DNA from: Eriocheir sinensis
Taxonomy: Eukaryota; Arthropoda; Malacostraca; Decapoda; Varunidae
Length of the DNA stretch: 64,000 nucleotides
Assembly: GCF_024679095.1 (NCBI RefSeq)
Contig: NC_066522.1
Location: 13,319,753 to 13,383,752, forward strand
Reading direction: 5' to 3'
Below, piece after piece: positions 1-19,511 of this stretch (the first letter of the stretch is position 1; each line of letters begins with the position of its first letter). The notes under the pieces are model-generated. The model was not told where the DNA came from. It searched no databases and saw nothing but the letters and a program-made list of their open reading frames with translations. A program made the translations under genes and the position numbers.

Positions 1-269
1 GAGAGAGAGAGAGAGAGAAGCAGACGACAACTCCTCCTCATGAAAGTTCTGTAACAATCTTCAGTGCTTCATACAAAAATAAATAAAATAAATAAATAAA
101 CACAAGTCGTTCTGTTTAGACACTTGTAAACTCATTCTGGTGGCTTATGTAACTGATCGGACCTATATAATTAAAATGAAGAAGGAGTAGATAAAAAGAT
201 AAAAGAGGCTGTGAAGAAAACGGAGGCGAGGTCACTTCAAAGAGCATGGGAAGAGGGGTAGCCACTCAC

Positions 270-8038
<7,769 letters not shown>

Positions 8039-8200
8039 CGTGACCTGCCGGCCTGACCTTCACGAGTAGCCAAGGTCATCAGCTCGCCCTCCTCCTCCCC
8101 CGCGCTGGGTCTCACGCACCTCGCCTCTCCTCGCCTGCCCGCGTGTCGCCTCGTCCGCCGCGGCCTCTCTCACTCATGTTCTCACGCTGGTGGTGGTGGT
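8039..8200 (-). promoter_or_regulatory. GC/CpG-rich 5' flank of the Gal3ST gene
   Basis: Directly upstream of the start codon is about 150 bases of GC-rich, CpG-containing DNA (CCGCGGCGGACGAGG and similar), in contrast to the low-complexity DNA on both sides. It is plausibly the 5'UTR and core promoter. No TATA box or initiator was identified. Confidence 0.35.
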
Positions 8201-8896
8201 GGTGGTGGTTAGCGTTGCCATACTATACCATACACACTATATAGTCATCACGCTGCATTTCCCGGTTTCTCATCCATAACTATACCGAATCACCATCAGC
8301 AGTTAATAGTCTTGAACGATAACATTGATTGGCTGTCGCTATTTGAGTGGGTTGTGGCTATATTTAGTACGCGATGGTTTTGGGTGTGAAGCCGATGATG
8401 AATGTGTAGCGTGTTCTGAGTGTGATAGTTTGGTAATGGTGGTGGTGGTGGTGGTGGTGGCGGTGTTGTTGTTGTTGTTGTTGTTTGTGTCTGCCAGCCG
8501 CGAAAGCGAGATGGTATTGTTTTGGTGTTGTTTTCAGTTTGATGTGTGAAAAAATAACGTTGGAAAATGGAAAAAAATAGTGAGTGAGTGAGTGAGTGAG
8601 TGAGTGAAAGTGACTGTGGGTGAGTGAAAGAGTGTGTGGGGCTGAGTGAAGGCAAGTGAGTGAGTGAATAAAAGTGTGGGTGGGTGAGTGAGTGAGTGAG
8701 TGAAAATGAGTGCGTGAGTGAGTGACTCAGTGAGTGAGTGAGTGACATGGCACCGTTGGCGTGAGTGAAATGATACTGTATTGTTTTCAGTTTGATATGT
8801 GAAGAAAAATGTTGGAAAATAAAAAAAAAGTAAAAACATCGATAGCGTGTCTTATTTTAGCTCGTGAAGATGAAGAATTTGATGTTTTATTGATGC

Positions 8897-8941
<45 letters not shown>

Positions 8942-9201
8942 AGAGAGAGAGAGAGAGGAGTGAAGAGGAAGAGGAGGAAGACTACATTACTCAAATAGCA
9001 TCAATAATTAATTCAACGCAAAAAAAGGAACACTTGTTATTATTTCAGGGACACGAATGATTGCAGAAGTTTTGTTAGTAGGCTTTGGAATAATTGAGTT
9101 TTATTTATTTATTTATTCATTCATCTATTTATTTTCAGCTTTTCCTTTCCTTGTGAAGTAACTGTTTGCTGTGAGTTACCTGAGAAGTCTTTAATAAGCG
9201 T

Positions 9202-9248
<47 letters not shown>

Positions 9249-9960
9249 CACCAAAAAAAAACCATTCACATTTTTCACCTCGTAACACAGGTAAGATCAC
9301 GGCCAGCAGGTGTCTGTTCCCTCACCTCTATACTCACGTCCTCACTTAACTCTAAGCCATCCCTCTACGTTCCCTTAATTACCTTCCTAAAGCTTATGAA
9401 CAGATGAATCCCGCGGCAAATTTTAAGGTTTTTTTTTCCCTCGGTATATGAAAGAGGCGGCGCAAACTCCTAAGACTTACATGAAAGGCAAGGAACGAAA
9501 TGAAGGTCTTTACTCTCAGACGATTTCAGCTCTCACATGAACCATTTCCAAGGCCGACACGAGGGATTAATCGGGTTCTCATGAGTGCTTTTTTTCCCTC
9601 GTTCATGGTACAACAGTGTCTTACCTCACAAACTAACCAAATACTCCTTTTTCTATTGCATTTCCCGATGAAAATTAGTATTGACTTGTCATCACCCTGA
9701 GCGCACCTAATCTAACCTAACCCAACATAAACTAACCATAACTAACCTAACCAGTACCAGGCCGGGCGTTAAACACTGCTACACCTTAGGAACATGCGAT
9801 CTGGGGTGCTGTAATAGGGTTTTCAAGGGGATGCTGAAATCAGGTATACGGACAGGCTACTAGAGAGAGATAGAGGCATCTGTCCCTTGCATTACGATTC
9901 GTCAGGGCCTAATGTATCATACCGCAAGTGATGAGTCTTTTTTCAGATGTAAGACGGTCG
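8200..9960. other. Intergenic DNA with microsatellites
   Basis: No supported gene. Contains (GGT)n at 8430-8465, a (GAGT)n tetranucleotide tract at about 8579-8745 with a partial duplication of its flank, (GT)n-(GA)n at 8898-8957, (AC)n at 9203-9251, and at 9695-9755 a run of CTAACCTAACC words, the reverse of TTAGG. Confidence 0.7.
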
Positions 9961-10715
9961 AGAGCCTGGAACTGAACGCAAAGGAGAGACAGATGAGAGA
10001 TGTTAGGAAATGTTGAACTGCCTGGAACTGATTACAAGGGAGAGACAGGTGAGAGAGGATAGGAAATGTTGAACTGCCTGGAACTGATTACAAGGGAGAG
10101 ACAGGTGAGAGATGTTAGGAAATGTTGAACTGCCTGGAACTGATTACAAGGGAGAGACAGGTGAGAGAGGATAGGAAATGTTGAACTGCCTGGAACTGAT
10201 TACAAGGGAGAGACAGGTGAGAGAGGATAGGAAATGTTGAACTGCCTGGAACTGATTACAAGGGAGAGACAGAAAAGAGATGTTAGGAAATGTTGAAATG
10301 CCTGGAACTGACCACAAGGAAGAGACAGAAAAGAGATGTTAGGAAATGTTGAAATGCCTGGAACTGATTACAAGGGAGAAACAGAAAAGAGATGATAGGA
10401 AATGTTGAAATGCCTGGAACTGACCACAAGGAAGAGACAGAAAAGAGATGTTAGGAAATGTTGAAATGCCTGGTACTGATTACAAGGGAGAGACAGGTGA
10501 GAGAGGACAGGAAATGTTGAAATGCCTGGTACTGATTACAAGGGAGAAACAGAAAAGAGATGATAGGAAATGTTGAAATGCCTGGAACTGACCACAAGGA
10601 AGAGACAGGTGAAAAATGTAAAAAAAAATGCTGAAATGCCTGAAACTAACTACAAGAAAGAGACAGAAGAGAGATGTTAGGAAATGTTGGAATGCCTGGA
10701 ACTGACTATAAGGGT
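9961..10715. repeat. 56-bp minisatellite, about 13 copies
   Basis: Unit beginning CCTGGAACTGATTACAAGGG followed by AGAGACAGGTGAGAGA and GGAAATGTTGAACTG. Variant units (GACCACAAGGAAGAGACAGA) alternate with the main type, giving a higher-order pattern in the middle of the array. Confidence 0.93.
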
Positions 10716-11098
10716 GCGGTGAGGTCGGGAAAGGTTAAGACCCACATTACTAAACGCTTCAAAACCTTAGTAGACATATATTCTAAAAAGGCTCTCGCAA
10801 AAGTTGTAAAGGGGTATTCATAGGCGAATCCACGACCCCAGCGGTAGTTTTGGAAGGATGCTACGCCATGAAAGACATAAGCACTCCTATCCCCCTCCCC
10901 CCCTCTTTGGACCTTTAAGAATAGTCGTAACACACAGGAGTCCGAAGCGTCTGGTGATACGAGGCTAAGACCACAGCTCCCGAAGACTGGTCAATAATTC
11001 CCATACAGTCTGAAGGGCACCGAACACTGGATCCCCCCATGGTCATCCCCTCCCTTCCTACGTCCACGGAATCAAATAAGTAAGGAGGAGGAGTTAAC

Positions 11099-11137
<39 letters not shown>

Positions 11138-11342
11138 AGTCATGACGGTCACGCAGGCAGCCTTCATCAGAGGGGGCGTGGCAAGGGACCCAGGGAGCCC
11201 AAATTTAGAAAGGTTATACAAAAGAAGAAAAAAAACTCACTGAAGCCGAAACCCATCCCTCCCCATGTGGCGCAATCGATGAGAGAGAGAGAGAGAGAGA
11301 GAGAGGGTGGGAGTGACAGACTCTCGTGTTGCGTGTTTGATA

Positions 11343-11386
<44 letters not shown>

Positions 11387-11455
11387 CTCATTCAAGGAGT
11401 GAGAGGGGGAGTGACTTACGAGAATAGGGAGTAGTCGGCGGCTTGTAATCTTCGT
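10716..11455. other. Intergenic DNA, short (GA)n and (CT)n tracts
   Basis: No gene recognised. Holds (GA)n at 11104-11136 and 11280-11306 and (CT)n at 11350-11384. Confidence 0.6.
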
Positions 11456-12215
11456 TCACACTCCTCCACATCATATCACTCCTCCACTCCTCCTTTCCCC
11501 AGCTCCACATCACTCCACACTCCACTCCATATCCCCCCGCCACTCCGCTACTTCGCTATGCTTATTTTTTCGCTGTAAGATATTCCACTCCTCATCCACT
11601 CCATTTCAATCTACTCCAGTCCACTCCGCCAGTCCGCTGTGCTTTTTTTTTTACTTTAAGATTTGCCACTCCTCAGCTACTCCATTCTAATCTGCTTCAC
11701 TCCACTCCGTCACTCCACTGTGCTTATTGCTCCTCTCCGTTCCCATTCGGTTCCACTTTACACTCCACTTTACTCCCATTACTCCACTCCGTTCCCACTC
11801 CGTTCCAATCCACATTGTTATAACTCTTCCACGGCGGGGAGTTTACTCTTCTTCTGTTCCACTTGAAATCACTCCACTCCACTTTGTTCCAATTCACTCA
11901 CTCCACTCCCTTCAATCCACTCACTAAAGTCGTCCACTCCTCTCACTCACTTCGTCGTACTCTACTCTCACTCCACGTTAATCTATTCCACCCCATCTCA
12001 ATATACGTACTTCTTCCAAGCTCACTATTCCACTCCACTCCACTCAACTCCACAACTCACCCTTCCACTTCACTTTTATTCCACTTTATTTCACTACTCC
12101 CTGTTCCACTCCAGGATAAGACAAAACACATCCCTTCCACTCCACTCTTATTCCCTCCACTCCCACTTTCACTTCACTCCACTTTCTTCTACTCCTTTTG
12201 TACTCCATTCCTCCA
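11455..12215. repeat. (CACTC)n-like pyrimidine repeat
   Basis: Irregular satellite built from CACTCC, CCACTC, TTCCACT and TCCATTC words over about 760 bases, with two longer near-copies around GCTACTTCGCTATGCTT and CGCCAGTCCGCTGTGCTT. The plus-strand open frames here are low-complexity and not taken as genes. Confidence 0.85.
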
Positions 12216-12579
12216 TTTCGTCGCTTCGTTGTATGTATGTATGTATGTAATGATTAAGACACGCGAGGTAAAAGCTTAATTAAAGACAGTGTGTGATCTG
12301 CCTCTTTGCGTCTGTGTGTTCTTGTGATTCGACTGTGAAGGAAAAAAATAGATAATCAGGACAAACTCGGACGCTATAGCCATGAAACGCAAATAACAAA
12401 GCTTCGGAAAATATATATTGTACGAGAAAAAAATAATGATTCCGTGCTTCCTATCGTGCTTGAAAAGGGAAAGGTTTTAAGTAGGGGTATATACGCTAAA
12501 CTACACGTGTCCTCGGTGCTCATCTCCGTCTCCTTGACCTTTGAGCCTTTTGTGGGTAAGGAGGTGGATTTCGTGAATC

Positions 12580-12684
<105 letters not shown>

Positions 12685-12779
12685 TGTACGCTTAATTATG
12701 ACGTACAACATATTTATCACCATTACATTTTGCAGCCTCTAATTGGGTACTCGACAAACGTTCACTCGTGTCATTCTTC

Positions 12780-12783
<4 letters not shown>

Positions 12784-12828
<45 letters not shown>

Positions 12829-12829
12829 C
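12784..12829. repeat. (AC)n microsatellite
   Basis: About 45 bases of pure AC, followed by a GC-richer stretch (12835-13190) in which I recognise no gene. That stretch could be an untranslated exon or promoter; nothing in it is diagnostic. Confidence 0.94.
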
Positions 12830-13199
12830 GTCATGCACCGCGCCCTTCTTACCGCCCAATGTCAGCCAGGGACGGTCGGCAGGACAGTGACAGCACCTTC
12901 AGAGGACGTCCAATTTAAGGCGGAATATCAAAGGCCCCTTTCCAATACGTCACCGATCGAACCACTACAGCGAGAAGGATCACGATAGCATCTAGATTCA
13001 GGGCGGTGACGGCAGCGGGGATGGAGAGCCGTAGGACACAGTCAGACGTCTACATCAATACTGCGGCCGCTGAGTTCCAGAGGAGAGGCAGAGGCAAGAG
13101 AGAGGCAGCAGTAACAGCAGGTCCGCGCACGCCCGCTCTCCAGTCCCATGCACCAGCCAGCTCGCCCGCCCGGTGTACTACATACGTCATAATAATCAG

Positions 13200-14040
13200 T
13201 TCCATTAGAGTGTTAGACGATCGCTTATTATGAAGCAGGCGCCCAGACGGTAAATGGTATATTTCAAGTTCCGAACACAAAAGGTCTGACCCCCTAGATG
13301 CCGTCCCCAGAGTTCTGAAAAATATATTGCTGCCCGATCAGAACTCTGGGTTAAGTACGGAAAGTGAATCCTAATAACTGAGAACAGAACTTTTTTTTTT
13401 AATCAGAGTGAAGAACATATGCTTCAAACTCTTCCTAAACCTTCCTTGGAGTCTCTTGAACGCCTAATGAACCTTGCAGGCAATGTCAAGGCTGGCTTTA
13501 TATATATCCATGCGCCTGAAACTTTCATAACATTTTGATGACCAGTGCCAGCAAGCTTCCATCTGGCTTTCCACCCACCCGCAATTCCTAAATCCATCAG
13601 TTAGAGGTCGTATTATAAGACATTTCGTCGCCCAAGAACACCTATTTGACAAGGCTTTCTTAGGAGTTGTGTGCATTTCCAGTAGTTTAATGACCCTGGT
13701 GGTAGTTTGACCCCTCCTCTGTACCGTGAACCTAAAGAAACACTCATTAGAACCCGACTGACCCCCTTTTTGACCTTTAGAAATAGCTAATGTGAGAAGC
13801 CAAAGTGTCTTATAATACCGACCTTAAATTCACTCTTATAATGAGTTACGGATATAAGGCTAAAAACTGCTAAAAAATATTCCTTTAGAGTCGAAGTTTA
13901 GACCTTTGAACTCAAATTGACCAGTGCCAGCAAACTTACCACTGGCACAGGGCTGAGTTAAAGTAGTAAACCTTGTGTAGGCCGGGCCAGAGGTGGAGGT
14001 ATGCAATTAACAAGTTTAGAGGAGCAGTTAGCATGAAAAT
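13200..14040. other. Intergenic DNA, nothing recognised
   Basis: No convincing coding frame or repeat. A duplicated phrase GACCAGTGCCAGCAA occurs near 13540 and 13920, followed by CCA-TCTGGC / CCACTGGCAC, suggesting an old duplicated repeat. Confidence 0.5.
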
Positions 14041-14044
14041 AGTA

Positions 14045-14205
14045 AAGATAAAGGTAAAGTTGGGGCCGTACGCTGAAGCTGCGCGTGAATTCGGTGCCCA
14101 TCTCCGTCTCATTGTTCCTTAATCAAGTCTGAGGCGGGAAATCACTCATTACTCAAGGACGCAGACCCCGTGTGAAATCTGGGTTACCAGTCACCTTCCT
14201 CAACT
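14045..14205 (-). mobile_element. Partial copy of the 23045-23325 repeat
   Basis: AAGGTAAAGTTGGGGCCGTA through GTGCCCATCTCCGTC to TCTGGGTTACCAGTCACCTT parallels 23055-23200. It abuts the Harbinger MITE at 14208. Confidence 0.6.
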
Positions 14206-14207
14206 AA

Positions 14208-14473
14208 GGGCCGCTTTCACAGTCGTTTTGTTTGTTTTGATCGTTACCAATGGCTGTTATCGCCGCTATAGTATTTCCCACGTAAAACTGGCCGATGGGG
14301 TAGTGACAGCTGCGGGGTTAACCTAGCCCCACACCTTGCCACACACTCTCAACACCTCTCGCTTCCTCTGCAGCCGCCACTACCCCATAGGCCACTTTCA
14401 CGTGGAAAACTATAGCGTCGATCGCCGCCATTGGTAACGATCAAAACAAACAAAGTGACCGTGAAAGCGGCCC
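14208..14473. mobile_element. Harbinger-type MITE, near-palindromic
   Basis: A 266-bp element whose two ends match for more than 70 bases as inverted repeats, starting GGGCCGCTTTCAC and running through TTTGTTTGTTTTGATCGTTA. The flanking trinucleotides are TAA and TAG, close to the TWA target duplication of PIF/Harbinger elements. Related elements with the same end occur at 55161-56044 and, with full transposase remnant, at 61511-62122. Confidence 0.82.
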
Positions 14474-15200
14474 TAGATTACCATTAGCGATAAAAGATGA
14501 CAAGGAACAACACTGCGACGTACGTCAAAGAGGTTGAAGACAGTCAATAAGAGGAGAGATGACGAGGAGTGTGATGATATAGATAACTTGACGTAGCCTA
14601 TCACAGCTTTCCCTCTCCCCCCCACCTCTCCCCGTATCGTTATTTGTGCAAGGTCGTGGAGAAAGTGACCAGTATGTTAATATCATGTTACCTGTTACTG
14701 CCTTATTTACCTGGAAAGTAAGAATAAACAGTGGTAGTTTTTGTTATTTTATTCGTGCGTTTATAAAATGATTTACATACATTTGTGTGTGTGCATCGGG
14801 TCGTGGCGACCTTTGTCAAAAGAGTAGCCTACAGGAGTGAACGACACAGGACAGATTTGTATGGCTTGCGAATGTAAATCGTCAGCCTTCGTTGTCTAAG
14901 TACATCGTCATCATTTATTTTCGTCGTCAGAGAAACAAGACAAAAAAAAGGAAGAAAAAGAAAGAGAAGAAACAATGATTAGCGGGATTTTTGTTATGCC
15001 CAACTACAACAACAACAACAACAAATACAACAACAGACGTGCTGTCCAGAAGGAGGAGAAAGACCAACAAAACAGAGTGGACGGCCCGTCATACTAACAA
15101 AAGTCATACCTCTCCCTTCCTTCCATATCCAACTCCTTTCCTTGCGGAGTAAAAGCTGATCTTGATTTCTGCATAAGTCTTCCAGGTCTAAGATAACGTA
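14474..15200. other. Intergenic DNA, nothing recognised
   Basis: No gene seen; contains a short (ACA)n run near 15006. Confidence 0.45.
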
Positions 15201-15204
15201 AATT

Positions 15205-15302
15205 TAAGCTTTAGCGAGTAGCGGGCTTTTTTTTATTATTGTTTCCTTTTTTTGTGCCCTTGAGCTGTCTCCTTTGTTGTAAAAAAAAAAAAAAAAAAAA
15301 AA
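15205..15302 (+). mobile_element. LINE 3' tail fragment (family of 32395-33460)
   Basis: GCGAGTAGCGGGCTTTTTTT followed by TGTGCCCTTGAGCTGTCTCC and a poly(A) run repeats the 3'UTR of the LINE at 33345-33460 (CAAGTAGCAGGC, CCCTTGAGCTGCATTCC). It is a severely 5'-truncated insertion. Confidence 0.7.
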
Positions 15303-15476
15303 TGCGTACCATCTGCGCGTGGCCTGGGCGCTCATCTCCGTCGCACTGAGCCACGCGCAGTTATAGCCTATGGGAGTAAGAAAGTTCATGTTATACTTAT
15401 AGGAACTGTCAAGGGATTTCTAAATGGGTCGTAAGAGTAATAAAGAAAAACAGGTAGCAGCAAAGTGTTGGGTATG

Positions 15477-15478
<2 letters not shown>

Positions 15479-15528
<50 letters not shown>

Positions 15529-15529
15529 G
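15479..15529. repeat. (GT)n microsatellite
   Basis: About 50 bases of pure GT; downstream to 16130 no gene is recognised. Confidence 0.95.
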
Positions 15530-16136
15530 GGGGGCGGGTCATAATTCGAGGCCCATTCTGGTGTGGCGGTCATCCCGGGGTCATGCCGGTGTAGTGCCAC
15601 TCAGGAACGTGTACCATACTCGCCTCCTCGGCCAGGATACGCTCAGCAATGCCTGGAATGCGTGCAAAATGAGTAAGTGGATACGTGGGTGGATGGTTGA
15701 GTGAGTGCGTACACCTGGAGTATGAGTGTGAACAAGTGAGTGCGTTACTGAGGAAAAGGAAGAGGAGGAGCAGGAGGAGGAGAATGCAGAAACAAGGGAT
15801 GGGAGGTTCGAAGTATTCTTATTTTTTGTTATTGTGCCTCGGGAACACGCGAATATGCCACAAAATTGTTCCTCCGCCACAGTCCCAACACCTTTCTCTT
15901 CCTCTCATATACATGTTAGCTATTTACTACTTCAAAATGAGTATAGGCTAATTAGTGACTTAATAATCCAATAAGGCTTTATAGTGTTAAGAATGTTTCG
16001 TGTTCTCGTGTGCTACACCGTTGACAGCTGATCCACTTATTCCTCAGTTTTTAATTTTGTTAATTATAAGGAATCTATGAAATCGACCCTTAATATGAAA
16101 ATATATGTACACAGAATGTGTAAAGTTTTCTTATAA

Positions 16137-16191
<55 letters not shown>
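16137..16191. repeat. (GA)n microsatellite
   Basis: About 50 bases of GA. Confidence 0.95.
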
Positions 16192-16193
<2 letters not shown>

Positions 16194-16532
16194 CCTGTAC
16201 TTCCCACATACTATCCGATAATTGGAGACACAGATGTTGCACGTGGTGGGGCGGGGCTGTTCCGCAGTGGCCAACACCAAAAAGGACTCGTAAAAATGGT
16301 TATACTATATTTCAAAGTTTTCGGGGGAATTCCAGCAGCCTAGTGCTGGTCTATATTTCCTCTCTTCAAGCTAGATATCCCAGTCTCTTCACGCTACGCC
16401 GCGGCTTTATAACCAAACTGTAAGCCACCTTAAACTAACAGATATTAACCTATCGCTTTTGAAAACATAACGAAAACAAGCGTAATAAAAGAAGCATGAC
16501 TCTTTTTCTTCTTTTTCTTCGCAGTGCCTCAC

Positions 16533-16773
16533 CTTTAATCCTATTGGTCTTGCTGCCGTAGGCGAGGTCACATTGGTAGAAGACGGCGAAGGACATGGGC
16601 ACGAGCGGGTAGAGGACCACGCTGCTCCTAGTGACGCGGTAGCCAGCCACAAGGAAGGCCGCGGAGAGCCCCACCATCGGCAGCAGCCACGTGAGCCGCT
16701 CCCTGCAAAAGGCTACCTGAAGGGCCACCTGTCGCTCGACCATCCTGTGGGCACCCTCCTCCTGGCGACGCGC
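16533..16773 (-). CDS. PLGRKT-like membrane protein, internal exon
   Basis: Encodes RMVERQVALQVAFCRERLTW, two hydrophobic segments (LLPMVGLSAAFLVAGY and VVLYPLVPMSFAVFYQ) and then CDLAYGSKTNRIK. This matches the plan of the plasminogen receptor PLGRKT (C9orf46): 'MRERQMAMQIAW', two membrane helices, 'VPLSFILTYQYDLGYG' and 'RMKG'. The donor is ATTAAAG|GTGAGG. The acceptor is either CATCAAG (start 16773) or CGCCAG (start 16761); both keep phase. The last, Lys-ending exon of the family was not found downstream on this strand, so the gene is incomplete or broken here. Confidence 0.68.
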
Positions 16774-17094
16774 CTTGATGAGAAAGGAAACAGTTGCTGC
16801 ATTAATGTAAATGTGCAGGATTAGCCAACTAGACGCCTGCCGCAACGATGCCCGGTGTAGGCCACTTCCGATAAAGAATGGACGAGAGGAAAGGATCGGG
16901 GTCGCTGCAAATCTCTTGAAGACCTTCCCCGTGTCCTCACCGCCCGTTTGATATCGTATGCAGTATGTACTTGTTGTGTATGCGTGAGGGTTCGGGGTTT
17001 CAACCAAAACGGCCACTCCTCCTTCTGCTGCTTTCTGGCTCTTAAATTCTGCCGCAGTGTTGCTTTCCTTTCCATCTTTTAGCTTTATTATATC

Positions 17095-17290
17095 AAGCTG
17101 ACTATTCCTCTGAACCTGCTAACTGCTATCACCTCTCGCTGCACACAACTTTCTACTCTAGTTCATCACTATGCTGTCCAAATTCTTCAAGCAAGAATTA
17201 AGAAGAAGCATTTTTCTATCGTTTTCATTGATGAATTCCGAAACATTCTTTCTCCGTTGATATTTCCTCTTTCCTGGGACTTATTACGTT
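17095..17290 (+). mobile_element. LINE 3'-end fragment (shared with 53440-53640)
   Basis: The stretch containing TTTCTACTCTAGTTCATCAC and GCTGTCCAAATTCTTCAAGC parallels the one near 53510-53560 (TTTCTACTCTAGCTCACTCC, GCTTTCCAAATTCCTAATGC). Both resemble the C-terminal 'RLWN.LP' end region of CR1/Jockey-type ORF2. Degenerate. Confidence 0.5.
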
Positions 17291-18368
17291 TTCCATAGTA
17301 GATTAGGGATTAGGTTAGCGCCCTCAACCTCCCCCGAGCTGTCTTTTCCCTGCTTTCTCTTTATCTTCTGTTCATGCTTCTTTCTTTGGATAACCGGGGG
17401 ATTAATCCCCCCAGGGGTCCTGCGTCCCTGTCCTATGGCGAGCAGTCAGGCCAGCCCCTGATCTGGGCTGGTTGGGGGAAGGGTTTGCACCACAGAGTTA
17501 TATACTAGAGGGTTCAATCCCAATCTCTCGCCACGGTGAGAGGTGAAGCCACTGCTCCTGCCTGTAACTCTGTGATCGGCCGCCATAGGGTAACGGATTG
17601 GCGACATTTCCATGATTCCACATGTTTACACTTAACCACTATTAGCTAGCCACCATTAAGATATTTTGGAAAATTGAGCCGATCATCGTGTTGATGAAAC
17701 ATTGCTGCATTTCATGGTCACAAATTTATAGCACTTAGGTATACTTACAATAAAATAATGAGAAAAATATAAGGTGGTGTATAAACATATTTGTTCACCT
17801 TTTTTGCTTCAAGTCCTTGTCATTCATGTACTTTTTATTCTATTAGATTTTCGTTTACAGTTTCAAATTCAGGGCATCTTTCCGATTCATATGGTATATG
17901 ACATGTACCAATGTAACAAAAATCAGGGGTAAAAAATGGAGAATAAAATAACAAGTCTATCTGACAGAGGATCGCCGAGGCGCTGCTAACTTGAAAATAG
18001 CAGTAGCAGACATAACTATGTGATGTTAAATTTCTCTCTGCCTCGCCATCCGTCACTCTAAGATGGCCGCCAGTTGCTTCAAAATCCAGGCTCTGGGAAC
18101 CCTCTATGTACATAACTATGTGGTTTGCACCCCCTCCCCCACACGGGTCTTTTTTTTTCAGCCATCGCCAAGTGGCCAAAACTAGGCTTCCCACATGCTG
18201 TCCTGAAGATCATCTATCAACACGGACTCTCGATTCTCTCGGAGAGGATCAAAGATGAGCTCCAGACAGGTGGCGCCACTATAACACTTGCTTGCACCAC
18301 AACGGGCTTGCATGGGACAACCAGCAGGACCCACCAAGGCCTGCCTCCTCTTTCCCCCCCCCCCCCCT

Positions 18369-18370
<2 letters not shown>

Positions 18371-18448
<78 letters not shown>
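18371..18448. repeat. (AT)n microsatellite
   Basis: About 78 bases of pure AT in the interval between the two PLGRKT-like exons. Confidence 0.96.
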
Positions 18449-18451
<3 letters not shown>

Positions 18452-18554
18452 AATTACTGTTCTTCAAGGACTGATGACGAACGGCACCAAATACTACAAA
18501 CACGTATGTACCAAGACACCAAACCCAGCACAACACAAGTATGCTACAGCTTAC

Positions 18555-18647
18555 CAGTTCATCCTTGAGAGACAGAATAACTTGGCCGCTCCCTACGTCC
18601 TTCCTTCCTAAAGCTGCCGCTGCCGTCGACACCAGCTCACGGAACAT
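18555..18647 (-). CDS. Candidate first exon of the PLGRKT-like gene
   Basis: A 31-codon frame starts ATGTTCCGTGAG in GC-rich DNA and ends at a good donor, GAACTG|GTAAGC, in phase 0. That phase fits the exon at 16533-16773. Its peptide (MFRELVSTAAAALGRKDVGS and onward to LSLKDEL) is not recognisably PLGRKT-like, so the link rests on strand, distance, promoter-like composition and phase. It could be a first exon of another gene. Confidence 0.35.
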
Positions 18648-18929
18648 TTTTACTTTTCTCTTGCTGTTCCCCCGACCGCTCGCCAGTTCCGTCCGATCGG
18701 TGCGGCTGCCTGGCACACTCTCGCCTATTATCCTCAGTCACGTCGTGCGGTGAGATAAGAGTTCTAGACAACTCTCATTACGTCAGACAGCTGTACTGGA
18801 TACGCAGTTACGGTGGCATGATATTGTGTCGAAGTACTGCATCACGATCATGTGTAGGAATCCCAAGTATACCCAAGGCCTTGGGTATCTCCATTATCTG
18901 GTACTTCATCAATCAATCAATCATATACC

Positions 18930-18930
<1 letters not shown>

Positions 18931-19021
<91 letters not shown>
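18931..19021. repeat. (AT)n microsatellite
   Basis: About 90 bases of pure AT, ending at the first copy of the duplicated unit at 19022. Confidence 0.96.
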
Positions 19022-19025
<4 letters not shown>

Positions 19026-19265
19026 AGCGGCATCCTAGGCCGCTGTTCAAGAGGACCAGGGCATGGCCAAGGTCTAAATAAATTTCTTTAGATCTTGGGC
19101 ATGGCTACCTTGTGTGTCCTCAGGGCAGCAAACGTAACCTCTAGAAAGGTTACGCCGTATCGGTCCGTTAAACCGCCCATTTTTAGATTGTAGCGGTTGC
19201 CTAGACCGCTACAGAGGACCAAGGCACTCCTACCTTGTATGTCGTCGAGGCAGCAAACGAGTCCA
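19021..19265. repeat. Tandem duplication, ~170-bp period
   Basis: ATTGTAGCGGCATCCTAGGC (19021) and ATTGTAGCGGTTGCCTAGAC (19187) each lead into AGAGGACCA, then CTACCTTGTGTGTC / CTACCTTGTATGTC and GGCAGCAAACG. These are two diverged copies of one unit. Confidence 0.75.
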
Positions 19266-19287
19266 GTTCGTGATCAGACCGTGGTGA

Positions 19288-19289
<2 letters not shown>

Positions 19290-19350
<61 letters not shown>
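19290..19350. repeat. (AC)n microsatellite
   Basis: About 58 bases of AC. Confidence 0.95.
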
Positions 19351-19449
19351 CGTCTTCCATGCTAAAATACTGTAGAGATAAAAATATGGCTGTGTTGCAG
19401 GATGAGTAAAAACATGGAAAGCCAACCAAATAAGGTTGAAGTAAAAATT

Positions 19450-19450
<1 letters not shown>

Positions 19451-19508
<58 letters not shown>
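19451..19508. repeat. (GA)n microsatellite
   Basis: About 57 bases of GA. From here to 20600 nothing else is recognised. Confidence 0.95.

Positions 19509-19511
<3 letters not shown>

Noticed and set aside
11663..12279. Overlapping plus-strand frames
   Set aside because: Lie in a (CACTC)n-like satellite in several frames at once, with no domain.
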